This document shows positions 33,520 to 45,089 of a stretch of 64,000 bases of DNA, in pieces. Each line of letters begins with the position of its first letter. Positions within the stretch are counted from its first letter, which is position 1. Origin of the DNA: Chelydra serpentina (Eukaryota; Chordata; Testudines; Chelydridae); the NCBI GenBank assembly GCA_037349315.1, contig JBAIAC010000001.1:39494001-39558000 (forward strand). Reading direction: 5' to 3'. A program made the position numbers and the translations under genes. The notes beneath the pieces were generated by a model. That model did not search any database. It was not told the DNA's origin and was given only the letters and a program-made list of their open reading frames with translations.

Positions 33520-33612
33520 TATTCACCATTCATGAATAGACCATCTTTTTGTTCTGTATTTGTACAGTTCTTATCACAATATAGTCCTTGCCCATAGCTA
33601 CAAGTTATATAT
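33520..33612 (+). mobile_element. MIR/L2-type 3' tail fragment
   Basis: The block CATCTTTTTGTTCTGTATTT followed by GTACAGTTCTTATCACAATA matches the 3' tail shared by MIR-like SINEs and L2 LINEs in reptiles (compare 48575-48835). It is short and degraded. Confidence 0.45.
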
Positions 33613-33911
33613 ATTATACCTGGCTTCACTCACAATCTTATTGGGGCATCTTATTGTGAACAGAGGTCACCTTACCTCCTTAGAGATCTTTCAAAATAGA
33701 AAATATGCACTAACATTTTTAAGCATGGGTGTCTAGAGTCAGGTGCATAAATCTAAGTTTAGGCACCCAAGTTTGATAATATTGGCCTTGATTGGTTTTT
33801 TAATTTAAGGTTAATTAATGCAGAAGGAGTTTTAAAAATTAATAAAAAACAGAATGCTATACTTGTGGAAAATTATACAATGAAAAACGTAAATTAAATG
33901 CACTTATGACT

Positions 33912-33947
33912 GAAAACACAAAGGTAGATGAAAACACAAAGGTAGAT
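33912..33947. repeat. Perfect 18-bp tandem duplication
   Basis: The unit GAAAACACAAAGGTAGAT occurs twice in direct succession, at 33912-33929 and 33930-33947, without a mismatch. It is probably a recent replication slip in AT-rich DNA. Confidence 0.9.
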
Positions 33948-34182
33948 GAAAATTTTCAGAATTTTATGAAAAAAAGGAGGAAGTAAAAACAAATGCTTTG
34001 CATACCAGATCAATGAACAGATGCAAATATCACAATTTAGCTCAATTAAATTAAAGACACAGCTTTAGAATATAATACAGACTATGAAAAGTTATTTGTC
34101 AGACAATTAAGGTAATATAGAAAATATTACAAATATTACTAATTTACAAAAATATGGCCATCCTACAAAGGAGCATCTAGAT

Positions 34183-34504
34183 AGAGGGATCTCAAACTCA
34201 AATCACCACGAGGGCCACATGAGAACTAGTCAGTTGGCCCGAGGGCTGCATCACTGAAACCTTTTCATACAATGATACAAAGGTATAGTCAAAAATGAAA
34301 AAAATGAAGAGTAATATAGTATTCTATTAAAAGTCAATGTATTAACTTTTTAAAAACTGTAATGCAAAGAGGGGTTTTAATAAAATATAAACACTCAGTA
34401 ATGTTTGGAGCTTGGCTGCCAATGGAGTAGGGGCCTATGGCGGGCTGCAGGAAATAACTCCACGGGCCGCATGTGGCCCACGGGCCACGTGTTTGAGACC
34501 CCTG
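34183..34504. mobile_element. Non-autonomous hAT element, 322 bp
   Basis: It is flanked by a perfect 8-bp duplication ATCTAGAT (34175-34182 and 34505-34512). The right end read on the minus strand is CAGGGGTCTCAAACACGTGG, and the left end begins AGAGGGATCTCAAACTC, an inverted match. hAT transposons make 8-bp duplications. The AT-rich interior has no coding capacity beyond a 62-codon chance ORF. Confidence 0.85.
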
Positions 34505-34597
34505 ATCTAGATAACTCCACATGGTCCCATGGTTATGCTATACAATTTAGGGAAAAAATATGGAACCATATCTGACATATATTTAATGCTGTCTAAG

Positions 34598-35015
34598 GCC
34601 CCAATTCAGCAGAGCATTTACATATATCTTCAACGTTAAGCACAGGAGTAAATCCATCCCTATTTAGCAAAGAACTTAAACACATGCTTAAAATTAAGCT
34701 CAGGCTCAGTGCTTTGCTGTATAGTGATGGACTTTTGTACTGAAGTTAATGTTTACATAAAGTTAAACATGTGCATAAGTGCTTTGCAGAGATGAGGCAC
34801 AAGACATTAGGACCTCCTATGATGTTAGCATCTATTTCATTAGAACATACAGATGGAAGAGACAAAGATCATATTTAGAGACCTATTTTGTTCTTCATGA
34901 CATGATCCAGCAAAACCTTTTAGCACATGTGTAACTTCAAACATGTAAGTGATTGCACTGATTTCAATAGAACTACTCATATATGCTTTGTTGGATTGGG
35001 GCCATATAAAAGTAA
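34598..35015. repeat. Two old palindromic repeats, cycle B
   Basis: Two neighbouring copies. The first (34598-34830) has CCCCAATTCAGCAGAGCATT, ACACATGCTTAAAATTAAGC and GTTAAACATGTGCATAAGTG. The second (34905-35015) has ATGATCCAGCAAAACCTTTT, a TTTCAATAGAACTACTC centre and TTGTTGGATTGGGGCC. Both are imperfect hairpins of the family seen at 10385-10556. Confidence 0.45.
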
Positions 35016-38000
35016 TGGCAAGCATCTAAGCAACCAGGATGAAAATCACTTTAGGAAATAGTAAGTGAGGATTAAAGCGGCTTTATATGCAATGAAATGT
35101 AGATATGATCCTGACAATAGAAGAGCCCTGAATGTTCTCCATTCAATCTGAAAAAGAAAACCTCATAAGTAGCTCCATCCTCATATGCAAAGGCCTTTGA
35201 TTGGGGGGGAGTGGAAATATTTAGTTCATACTTGGAAAATATGCAGCCTAGTGTCTAGTACCTTGATTGGAGAAAAGGTATGTGTAAACGCCCAAGATTT
35301 AACATATTTTGAGTGGATTTGCTTCAGAGGGATTTCCCTCCCTCCCCCATCTAGAGCCTGGGCTGTTCCCTCTCGCCTTTATTATTTGCCATCTCAGTTG
35401 CACTTTTCACATAAACAATTAGAGAGGGTGAAAACATTGCAGGATTGAAAACAATGTCAGAGGACATAAAATAACGAAATATGCAGGTTACATATTTATA
35501 TTTCCAACAAATCCAATTATTTCCCTCCCACATTGAATTAATTTATGCAGTTTGTTTGGATAACTTTGGATTTTAAATGAACTATGGCAAGATTAAAGTA
35601 TTAGGAATTTCTATTCCACAGCCTCTTAAAAATTACTTAGAAGTGTGCTTTTCATTTAAATAGGCAAACTTTTCTGCAAAGCACGTTGGTGTGTAATATA
35701 TCTCTTAATTAAACCTTATATCCCCTTTGCAGAATATTATGGGATGCAAGAATTACTAGAAGCCTCTGATTATAAAAAACTAAAATTAACATTTTGAAAA
35801 TATTTTTGCAAACCTTAATTCTTTTTTAAATATTTCCTATAGTGGTGCCTAAATTAACCTTCCCAAAGCTGCTACAATTTCCTACAAGACTGGACTACTG
35901 AATTATTAATATCTAACCAACCTCTACCAACCATATGAGAAAGTGACAGACAATCTTTTTAATTTCTCTGTCCAAAATACATTTTAGTCTAATAGCTACG
36001 ACTCTACAAACAAAATTCGGTCTCTACTTCATAGTTTATCAGTTCCAGCTTCTCTATAAAATTTATCTAATTCTAATCTGTTACTACAGATGTGGTTACA
36101 TTAATGATCTTATAGCAGAAGTATCTGAACTACCCAGTAATACATTATTTCTGAATTCAAATATTCATCAGTGGTCTATAGTTTTCATTATCACTTACTG
36201 CTGGCAAAGAGAGAGGACATTGATTTGGCAAGATCTTGATCAACCCATCATTTGTAAAAGCCAAGGACATTCTAATTGTAGAAATAACTTAAAAGCATCT
36301 AAAGAGACACCTATGCCACTTTGCTGCTATATGGAATCCCTTTGCTAACTATAGGAAGCATGCATATGATTTAGAGTTAAACTGGGGCATTTAGCCATTG
36401 CCCCAAGTAGGAAAGGGTGCAGAACTGGAGTGAGAGAAGGTGCAGAATCTTGGGAAGGCATTGTATTTCACCATTGGGAGGGACAATTCCTCCCCAAACT
36501 CTTCAGTGAGCAGGTGGTCTGCTCCATCCTCCAGTATTGTGCAGTTTGTTCCCAATGGTGTGGCTGGCCCACTCTTCCATACCTCCTTATCACTCTGTGG
36601 GACACTGTGCACTCCTGGGATGGAGCTCCCTGCTCTTCTGTAAGTGTAGGAACTGCGCTTGCGAAAGGCCCTTTATGCAAGCCTTTAATGCAGAGCCTGT
36701 CATAACATTTTACGGGATGTCATGATCTGTCACAGACGGTATGTCCCCATCCCCAATAAACCTTTCTAACTTAGAGTGCTGCAGTATTGAAGACAGGTAT
36801 TTCTCACTAAGGTATTTTACAGCATTACCTTTTTTTAAAAAAAGCTAAGTATTTGAAAGATAGAAAATGATGGGTTACGGTAATTTAAATAAGTATTCTA
36901 CTACACTTTACAGAATGTATGAACTGTAACAGTGTGGACACACAACAACTCACCTCGCACATTCCAACAGCAATTTTATCTTTTGACCAAGAAGACTTTC
37001 AACATGCCACTAATACATGCATACATTTGAATATCTTATATCGAAGGGGAGAAGGGAGGAAGGGATTTCTGAGTTCTGAACGTTTAAATCAGATTAGTAT
37101 TGGATAGTTTGTGCTAGGAGAGTAAAGTTTTCAACGACATCCAGCTCCTATGAATTTACACAGAAAGTGTTATGTTCCAGGTATATAACATTGTTTAGGA
37201 CTGGGCACTCCCCTTCTATTTACCATTAAGGTCATCAGGAGGGAATCAGAAACTTTTCCCTCCTAGTAGTCGAGAGAACAATTTCTAACTGTTGCGCCGC
37301 TAGAGCATGCAGTCCTCCAGAAAGAGTGATGGACACAGAATCTATACACACCTAAAATCTCTGTGCTCAATAATTACAAAACTGAGGTACGATTTGCCTT
37401 AGAGAGAGATGTTTTTGCACACCTGACATAGGGATTTTTGAGCTTTGATATGTTTGCTGTGTATAGCTAGCTAACTAGTGCAGATCAATATTCAACCCTC
37501 CCCACATTTACCCAAGAGCTCTACATCCACCTACATCAACAGCTCTACATCAACAGCCAGATTATGTCTTCTCCCTGCACAATGCAGGGAGAAGGCACAA
37601 ATAAGTTTTCTCCATCTTTAACCACTTGTGAAGGGAGGAACCTAAATCCCTGTCTTTGAGCTAATGATTGAAAACCACACTTTTTGCCAGGGCCAGCGTG
37701 CGAGGGGAGTGCTAGAATTGTCAGTGGTGGGTGATGGCAAGGGCAAGGCCAAAGCCAGGGTCCCATCTTCCCTTCTTTACCTGAAGAAGTGGTAGGAGGC
37801 ACATCTACAACTCCTAAAACAGATGTATGAGGCATCTCTGAGTGCACTCTGCCCCATGTACCCAGGAGGCATTCTGCCAGCTTCTGTGTGTTCTGAAGGC
37901 AGAACACTTCTAGGAACTGGTTCTAATACACTTTGCATTTGAGCACTTCCTGATTCCCAAAACACATTATACTGTGCCTTGTAAAGCCACAATGGATCCA

Positions 38001-40136
38001 GATGCAAGTAAAACAATGTTTTGGGTGGCCCACAAAGGTTTATTTGCTAGAAGTAACGGTATGAATGGAGCAGAGAAAAAATTAAACTGGGCATCTAGAA
38101 AATACATTCTAACAGTGAGATCTACTAGTCTGTTAGACAGTCTCTAAGGGAGTTGAAGGCCCCTCAATACTTCAGTCATATCAAACTAGACAAAAAAACG
38201 TGCATACATAGTGTAGGGAAAAATCTTATACTGTCGCAGTTGTGGCCAAGATAAACTAATTGGTATTTTCCATATCTACTTTTTGTGCTCTTTTGGGTGA
38301 AGTGAACAATCAGAATCCCTAGCATAAGTTTTGGGACTCAAATTCTGCCACTTTTACTCATACGGACTATTCATGGTGTAAAGTACTATGCAATGAGTAA
38401 ACATGGCGGAATCAGGCCCTTGATAATATAAAGCCATCAAGATATATCTTTGCCTAGTATGCTGCAAATTGGAAGAGATCAGGCCTAAGTATTCTAGTGG
38501 TGTTATTGCATATGGATTTCTACTAGGGTTTTTTTTTCCTTCTGCTTTCAGTACTTACTGAATGGCATGAGGAACAATGTAAATGCACACAAACTGGAAT
38601 GAAATGATAGGTAATTCTCTTTACTTGATCTAGTAAACAATGTGATATAAATAGAAGAAGAAAAGTCCTATGTGCAAATAGCAAAAGCTTAAAAGCATTA
38701 AGATAGCAGGAATAATTGTAAGCTATTGAGTGTATTTTTTTAAAAATATTGATTTTATATACCAATTCACAGAAGACATTCAATTTGACATAGTTGGATA
38801 CATAAGGGACATACAAATTTTATCTGGCTGCTAACACTGCTCAACTGGGAAAATAAAACTGTCAGTGTCACTTACAATTAAGGTAGCAAAAGAACAACTT
38901 AATTGAATACAGAGCAATATACAAGCTTAGTTGTTCAAGACAATTTATTGTTAGAAGTATAGGTCTGGTGCTGCTTCCATTCGTGAACATGGCTAACAGG
39001 ACACTAGAGAATGCCTGAAACTTTATTGGTAAGCAACAGCAAATAAAAAGACAACTTCACTGACACGATTCAGCAATGCTTCAATTTCTACTTGGTGTGC
39101 AAAACAATCTCAGGGCTTCAGTCAAAGAAGAAGTCAGCCTCATGATTTAAAAAACTATACAACTCTGAACATTTATGTAATAGTACATTGGGAACAGGTA
39201 ACAGAACATTATATAACTGAGGTCTGGAGGCCATAACTTTCTTCCTTAAGAAACTTCAGTACACACAAATTGCAATCGGTTACAGAGAAAAGTCAGCTTT
39301 AATTCCTAGTTTAAGAGGCATCAAACCACGATCGACCAGAGTTGATTAAATTAAAATGAAAATATCTTAAAAAACTGTTTTAGGAAAGCAGCAGTTTTGA
39401 TGAATTTCCTGTTTCCAAAAAAATGAATAAAGTTTCAGAATTGTTTAAATGCTCGGTTTTGTTTGGTTCAAAATGACTTCAGTTTACTTTTTAATTCTAA
39501 TGTAAATTTCAGTCAAAAAAAAACCAAACAAACTTTTCACAATTATTGAAATGAAATGTTTATGGGTTGGGTTTTTTTGGATTTTCAGTTTGTGAAAAAA
39601 TTTCAAGGTTTCAAGTTTTTCGCTTGCCTGAGTCAGGAAGGAATTTTTTTTGAAATCTTGAAAATTTGCAAGGGATCAGATAACTATTTATCATCCAGCT
39701 GTAGTAACTAGTATAGAGTTAAAGTTTCATTATTTGACATCAAGAACCATGTTTTTAAAGGGATTCTGTTTCATTTTGTGCACATTCAAATTGGCTAACT
39801 AGGTCTGGACTTACAGATGGGTGCATACACAAATTCAGTAATTGCTCATGCAAAGAGATTGGATGTGCAAATGAAAGGAAACCACTTTAAAATGTCCCCT
39901 ACTGACTTTTATAGATTGTATTGGTGTCTCAAATTAATATCTTTATTTGAATTTGGAATTTTACTACTCAGATTCTGATAAAATCATGTCTAGATGAATT
40001 AATTCAAGCCTATTTTAAAATTATAGGCAGGGATCCCAAAAATCCATCTGCAATGGGAAAATGTGGAAAAATGCAGAATTTGCATTTTTACAGAGAATCT
40101 TTAGTTTTTACATTTTGTGGGGAAAAAAACATACAT
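35016..40136. other. Long stretch without a recognised gene
   Basis: About 5.1 kb of AT-rich DNA. The segment 36390-36725 is less AT-rich and open on both strands, but I recognise no domain. A 12-bp-stem hairpin (CTTCTCCCTGCA with its complement after CAA) lies at about 37569-37595. An old palindromic fragment at 38330-38425 ends in GGCGGAATCAGGCCC. No splice-flanked conserved exon could be picked out. Confidence 0.4.
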
Positions 40137-40137
40137 A

Positions 40138-40345
40138 GTGGAGTCCCATTTATCTGATCTAATTGGCCTGGGGCCAGATTGGATAATCAAAAATTTGGAT
40201 GATCTGAAGAATTGGCAAAGAGCTTTCTATCCTTTATTTTAAGATGAGGGAGGCAGCGGGGATTGGGTGGTCAGCCCTCGGTGGCTGGGGTTTTAGTTAG
40301 TATGGAGAGCCAGATAATGGACGCTAGATAAACTGGGTTCTACTG
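40138..40345. mobile_element. Tigger-like (Tc/mariner class) MITE
   Basis: A 208-bp element between TA dinucleotides. The left end GTGGAGTCCCATTTATCTG and the right end on the minus strand CAGTAGAACCCAGTTTATCT are inverted matches of the pogo/Tigger type. GATAATCAAAAATTTGGATG inside is also typical. No coding capacity. Confidence 0.6.
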
Positions 40346-40348
40346 TAT

Positions 40349-41334
40349 AGAATACAGATATAGAAGTATTTGGTATATATAAGAAATACAAATTGCAGTT
40401 CTATTAATTTTATTCTATTATGATTAATGGCACTGGTAGGCTTCGAACTTGCTTAAAATTGTAAATATGTTAATAAAACACTCTGTTTAACTGATTATTC
40501 ATATAGACATGTAGTGGCTAGGGAAACTAAAGTTCAGAGTTACATTTGGATCACTGAAAAACAAGTTTTTTATTTTTTTGTTTTTTATTTGGAGAATTTT
40601 GGGTTTTGTTTAAATCATGAAAAACTAGGATTGCTGGTTATAGCATTGTGAGACTGATTCCACAGTTAAGGCTGAATGGATCCTGGCCCGCGAATAGCAC
40701 CTTAGCAGGCCCATTGCTTTGACTCTTTGAGCAAGGGTGGCTGAATCTTGCCCACAGATTACATGAGTCCCTTTAGGGGAAAGGGAAACAAGGACCAATA
40801 CTATGTGAATCAGATTCAGGGCTCCATGTGTGATGGCATTTTCCCCACCCCTCCAGGGCTTCTGTAACCTACCTGAAAATTAAGCTGTTGGTGAGGGGCA
40901 ACCTGGAGTCCATGTAATTAACCATGGGACAAGTTTTTCAAAAACTCCACATATTAATAAGATTATTTCAAGACTATTTGACATTTGAATTCAACAGGTA
41001 AGACATCCAACCAGTTCTCCATTACCCTAATATTTTAGAAGGGAACCTCCCTTTTGCTAAAAAGGTTTTGATTTACATCTTAGAATATATGTACGGACAC
41101 TTTAAATAGAACACACCGATTATGACCTCTCTACCCAAACCAAACTATGTATGGAGAGAAAGTATAGGGCAGGATATTGAAAAACCCTGCCCATATTTCT
41201 GTTTGTGCTCTCACTGTACCAGGTAACTTGCATCCAAGATGTTTTTGTTTTGTTTTTTAAAGCTGGCCCAGGAGCTCACTGGACTGTAAATTTTGATTTC
41301 TATAAGTGTTGGAACAAAGATGACAGATAAATGC
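40349..41334. other. Unrecognised AT-rich DNA
   Basis: No gene or named repeat. T-rich runs near 40568-40590 and 41240-41256. It ends where a CR1 coding fragment begins. Confidence 0.35.
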
Positions 41335-41650
41335 TGTGCCAATATTTTTAAAAGGTGAAGAGGAGGACCAGGTAATTACAGGCCCGTCAGCCTGATGTTG
41401 ATCCTCAGCAAGATAATGGAGCAGCCAATGTGGGACTTGATTAATAAAGAAATAAAAGGAGGATTGTGAAACTAACACCAACCAAAGTAAGTTTATGGAA
41501 AATGGATTGTCTAACTTGATATCATCTTTTCAAGTCTGTCTGATAAAGTTAACAGTGTTGATGAAATATATATTTTGAGTTCTGTGAGGCATTTGATGTG
41601 GCACCGCACAACATTTGCTTCCAGAATGCTAGTGAATTGCAACTAATGTG
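41335..41650 (+). mobile_element. CR1 reverse transcriptase fragment
   Basis: GAGGACCAGGTAATTACAGG followed by CCGTCAGCCTGATG corresponds to the N-Y-R-P-V-S-L block of CR1 reverse transcriptase. At about 41590 the peptide FDVAPHN corresponds to the F-D-x-V-P-H-D block that includes the first catalytic Asp. Frameshifts and stops separate them. It is an internal piece that lacks the normal CR1 tail. Confidence 0.65.
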
Positions 41651-41829
41651 GGATGAAACAAAGAAGAATTGGGGGGAAATGGTTTTCAGGGGAAATGCTG
41701 AAGGTGAGATTAACACTGGCAACCTTTTCTGAGATCTTCCTAGTACCACTTTATAAACAAAAACAAGGGGAAGACTGATCCTAGAGACTAAATAATATAA
41801 GAATGAGTGTTCTTTGTTGTTCACAACTA

Positions 41830-41905
41830 GATTAGATGGCCTCCACTTAAACAGAAGAGGTACTAGCCTACTGGGTTGAAGATCATTAAGGCTTGACAGG
41901 TGAGC
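41830..41905 (+). mobile_element. Possible CR1 ORF1 esterase fragment
   Basis: A short frame reads LDGLHLNRRGTSLLG, resembling the terminal catalytic block (D-x-x-H) of SGNH-type esterases found in ORF1 of CR1 elements. It lies downstream of a CR1 reverse transcriptase fragment, which is not the native order, so it would be a separate fragment. Only one motif supports this. Confidence 0.3.
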
Positions 41906-42274
41906 TTTATATTAATTAGGGAGGAAAGGAGGAGATCTGCGTCACTCAAATAATCTAGCATGAACTTCCAACTTGCACAAGAACAAAAGATAATCATTCT
42001 GCAACATAGGATAAGAATAGGAAAAAAGGTGTAATGTATTTGTAATGGCAAATTGTATGAGTGATAAGCAAGAAGAAGATAGAAGCGATATGCAAATAGA
42101 GATTGTGACCCAACAGGCATAAGTGAAATCTCATGGGATAATTCTTATAAATGGAGTGTCAAAAGCTGTGTGTTTACATAGCTGATGTCACTTTGTCAAA
42201 AACAGATGGCTGGGAAATTATCTCCCCCCTACCCCCCAATGAAAAAAAATCAGTGAAAACACTTTTCTGGGGTT

Positions 42275-42960
42275 AAAACAACAAGGAGTCCTTGTGGCAC
42301 TTTAGAGACTAACACATTTATTTGGGCATGAGCTTTCATGGGCTAGAACCCACTTCATCAGATGCATGGAGTGGAAAATACAGGAGCAGGTATTAACACA
42401 TGAAAGGATGGGAGTTACCTAACCAAGTGCGAGGTCAGTATAACAAGACAATTAACTTAACAGCAGGATACCAAGGGAGGAAAAATAACTTCTGAAGTGG
42501 TAATGAGAGTGGCCCATTTCAGACAGTTAACAAGAAGGTGTGAGTAACAGCAGGGGGAAATTAGTACTGGGGAAATTAGATTTAGGTTTTGTAATGACCC
42601 AACCACTCCCAATCCTTATTCAGGTCTAATGTGATGGTGTCCAGTTTGCAAATTAATTCCAGTTCTGCAGTTTCACGTTGGAGTCTGTTTTTGAAGGTTT
42701 TTTTGTTGAAGAATTGCCACTTTTAGGTCTGTTATTGAGTGACCAGAGAGATTGAAGTGTTCTCCTTCCCCCCTGCCCAAAATTCCATTCCTGGATCAAC
42801 TCTCCAGGAATTGAAAATGGAAAGATTCTGTATTCTTCATGGAGAAATTCACTAACCCAGATATTTGTGCACATCTGTGCTGCAGAGAGGGACTGTTGAT
42901 ATGAACTCAGACATAAGAAGAGCCTTGCACTCAGAGGGAGAAGGCTGTACAACACCAATC
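42275..42960 (-). mobile_element. Penelope-like retroelement, 3' part
   Basis: On the minus strand about 42770-42660 reads EHFNLSGHSITDLKVAILQQ, the H-F-N-x-P-G-H-S block of the GIY-YIG endonuclease found at the C-terminus of Penelope-like elements. Stops follow. The remainder to 42275 is the 3' UTR, ending on the minus strand in CCACAAGGACTCCTTGTTGT. The conserved TAGAGACTAACACATTTATT and CCCACTTCATCAGATGCATG blocks recur at 62063-62285. Confidence 0.7.
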
Positions 42961-44060
42961 ATTGTGCAGGACAAATGTAAAAACTTTTAGGTCCTGAACA
43001 AGGTACTGGTGTATTCAGGAGGAAGAGGAACCCTTTGCACAGAACCAAGAGGAGTTATTTAAATACAGTTAATCATTCCAGAAGCACACTTACACTTTCA
43101 TATGTAAGGATGTTTCCAGGACCACAGGTTACCTTACAAACCTAGCAAAGCAGACAACCACTGCTTGCTCTAGCAGGCAAAACCAAGGCTAACTCCAGAA
43201 TTGAGCGCCAAAGAACAGGTTTATTTCAGCATAGGCATAGAGTCTCATACCCCAGTGATTAGCTGAGGGTGACCAGCCAGTGAGCTGACCAAGTATTTAC
43301 AGACAAGGATGTATGCAAACAAAGGCAAAGGCAAAGACTTAAGTCTCAGTATACTCTTTTATACCAAGATACTACCAGACTTTTATCAACACCCCTCGCC
43401 TCTGACTTGTTACATAATAATGAATGCTCTGTGACCAAATATAAGATTCCACATTACACCCTAAATTATAAAACTTGTTTATCTACTTATTACAATGAAA
43501 AATATCAGGGACATTTTAAGAGTTGAACAACAGGATACATAGTAAGCCAAATGGCTATGTTTCACCTAATCACTGTCTCCCCTCCTTCCGCTATATAATA
43601 GGGCCCCTGCTGGAAACTTTCTGTCTAGCATGGATTTCATATAGAACCATTCTAGGCTGATAAAACTATGTTTTATTCTTGCACCAGTGTTCAGCTGACC
43701 TGACACTCCAACAAGCTGTCATTTGAGGACACTCCGAGACTCTCATCCCACTCCAGTTCCCGCTGGGGGCTCTATAGGAGGGGAAATGATGGTCATTTGG
43801 AAGTTTTGGTAACTTGCTGTGTTTCTGGGGTTTGGAAAGCGAGGGCTACATTTACTGTTTGATCCCTGGAAGAGGGGCTAGTCCAAATTCTGTCAGGGAG
43901 AGGGCTGGTCATGAAATAACTTAGTGGGAGGTGTTTAAAATTAGGTCTGACTTTAGAGAAATAATACATGTAAACTATGCCTACTCTGTGGGATGATCTG
44001 TCCCCAGGCAGGAAGGCTAAACCAACCAGAGATTAAAGAGTCTGCTACAGCCTGAGCTAA
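42961..44060. other. Unrecognised DNA
   Basis: No gene or named repeat found in about 1.1 kb. The ORFs are short and have no domains. Confidence 0.35.
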
Positions 44061-44061
44061 C

Positions 44062-44170
44062 AAAAGTGGGTCTTTTAGCTCAAGCAGTAGAGGTTAATGT
44101 GTTATGATCCAGTTGTCCCATGTTTGATCCCAACTCTTGACAACCAGACCCCAGGGGTGCTGGTGATACA
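44062..44170 (+). mobile_element. tRNA-derived SINE-like fragment
   Basis: TTTTAGCTCAAGCAGTAGAG resembles a tRNA A-box region, and GTTTGATCCCAAC about 55 bases later resembles a B box. The spacing fits the head of a tRNA-derived SINE. The copy is degraded and has no clear tail. Confidence 0.45.
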
Positions 44171-44564
44171 CACTTATTTCTGTAAGTCATCCTAAAGTAT
44201 TTTAAAGTACTTCTCAAAATATCTACAGCACCTGAGTAAGAAGGGAGACAGGCAACACAGTGGTGCAGGAAGAGGAGAGTTTTGATCAAAGACAACAGCA
44301 AACTTGGCTCTTATAAATTACCATGGAATCTTTGGGGTCTGATTATCATTTGCACTAAATGTTCTTTATACTGTTCTATACAGTATAGATTCTTTATACT
44401 GTAAAGGAGACACAAAGTGGGTGTAAGTGTACACTAGTATAAATGAGAATTAGGCCCTTTGATGGCTACTCAGAGCAGATTGGACTTTTACTGGAGCGTG
44501 GGGAGATATATTTCCACTTCAAGAATGTCACATGGAATTCAGTTAATCTCCTTCAGAAGGAAGA

Positions 44565-45085
44565 ATGAAGGGCAACAAAAATGATTAGGGGTATGTAACA
44601 GCTTCCCTATGAGGGCAGATTAAAAACACTGGGATTGTTCAGCTTGGAAAAGAAACAACTAATCACCAGCGGTGTGGAGAATGTGAATAAGGCAGCATTA
44701 TTTACCCCTTTACATAACACAAGAACCAATGAAATTAATAGGCTACATGTTCAAAACAAACAAAAGAAGTACTTCTTCACACAGCGCACAGTGAACCTGT
44801 AGACGTTGTTACCTAGGGATGTTGTGAAGGCCAAAAGTATAATTGGGCTAAAAAAAAGTGTTAAATACGTTCATGGAGGATAGGGGATGCAACACCATGC
44901 TCTGGGTGTCCCTAAGCCTCTAACTGCCAGATGCTGGGACTGGACAACAGGGAATGGATCACTAGATAATTTCCCTGTTCTGTTCATTCCCTCTCAAGCA
45001 TCTGACATTGGCCACTGTCGGAAGACAGGATACTGGGTTAGATGGACCATTGGTCTGACCCAGTATGGCCATTCTTGTGTTCTAA
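44565..45085 (+). mobile_element. CR1 LINE 3' end
   Basis: The same subfamily as 19858-20224. It carries AAAGAAGTACTTCTTCACAC, TCATGGAGGATAGGGGATGC, GGGTGTCCCTAAGCCTC, CATTGGCCACTGTCGGAAGA and TTGGTCTGACCCAGTATGGC, ending in TTCTTGTGTTCT. It is longer on the 5' side, reaching the reverse transcriptase C-terminus coded around 44600. The 85-codon ORF within it (44887-45144) is incidental. Confidence 0.9.
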
Positions 45086-45089
45086 AGCT

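Noticed and set aside
36391..36725. Cluster of five overlapping ORFs on both strands
   Set aside because: No domain recognised; all frames are open through composition, with no splice-site or homology support.
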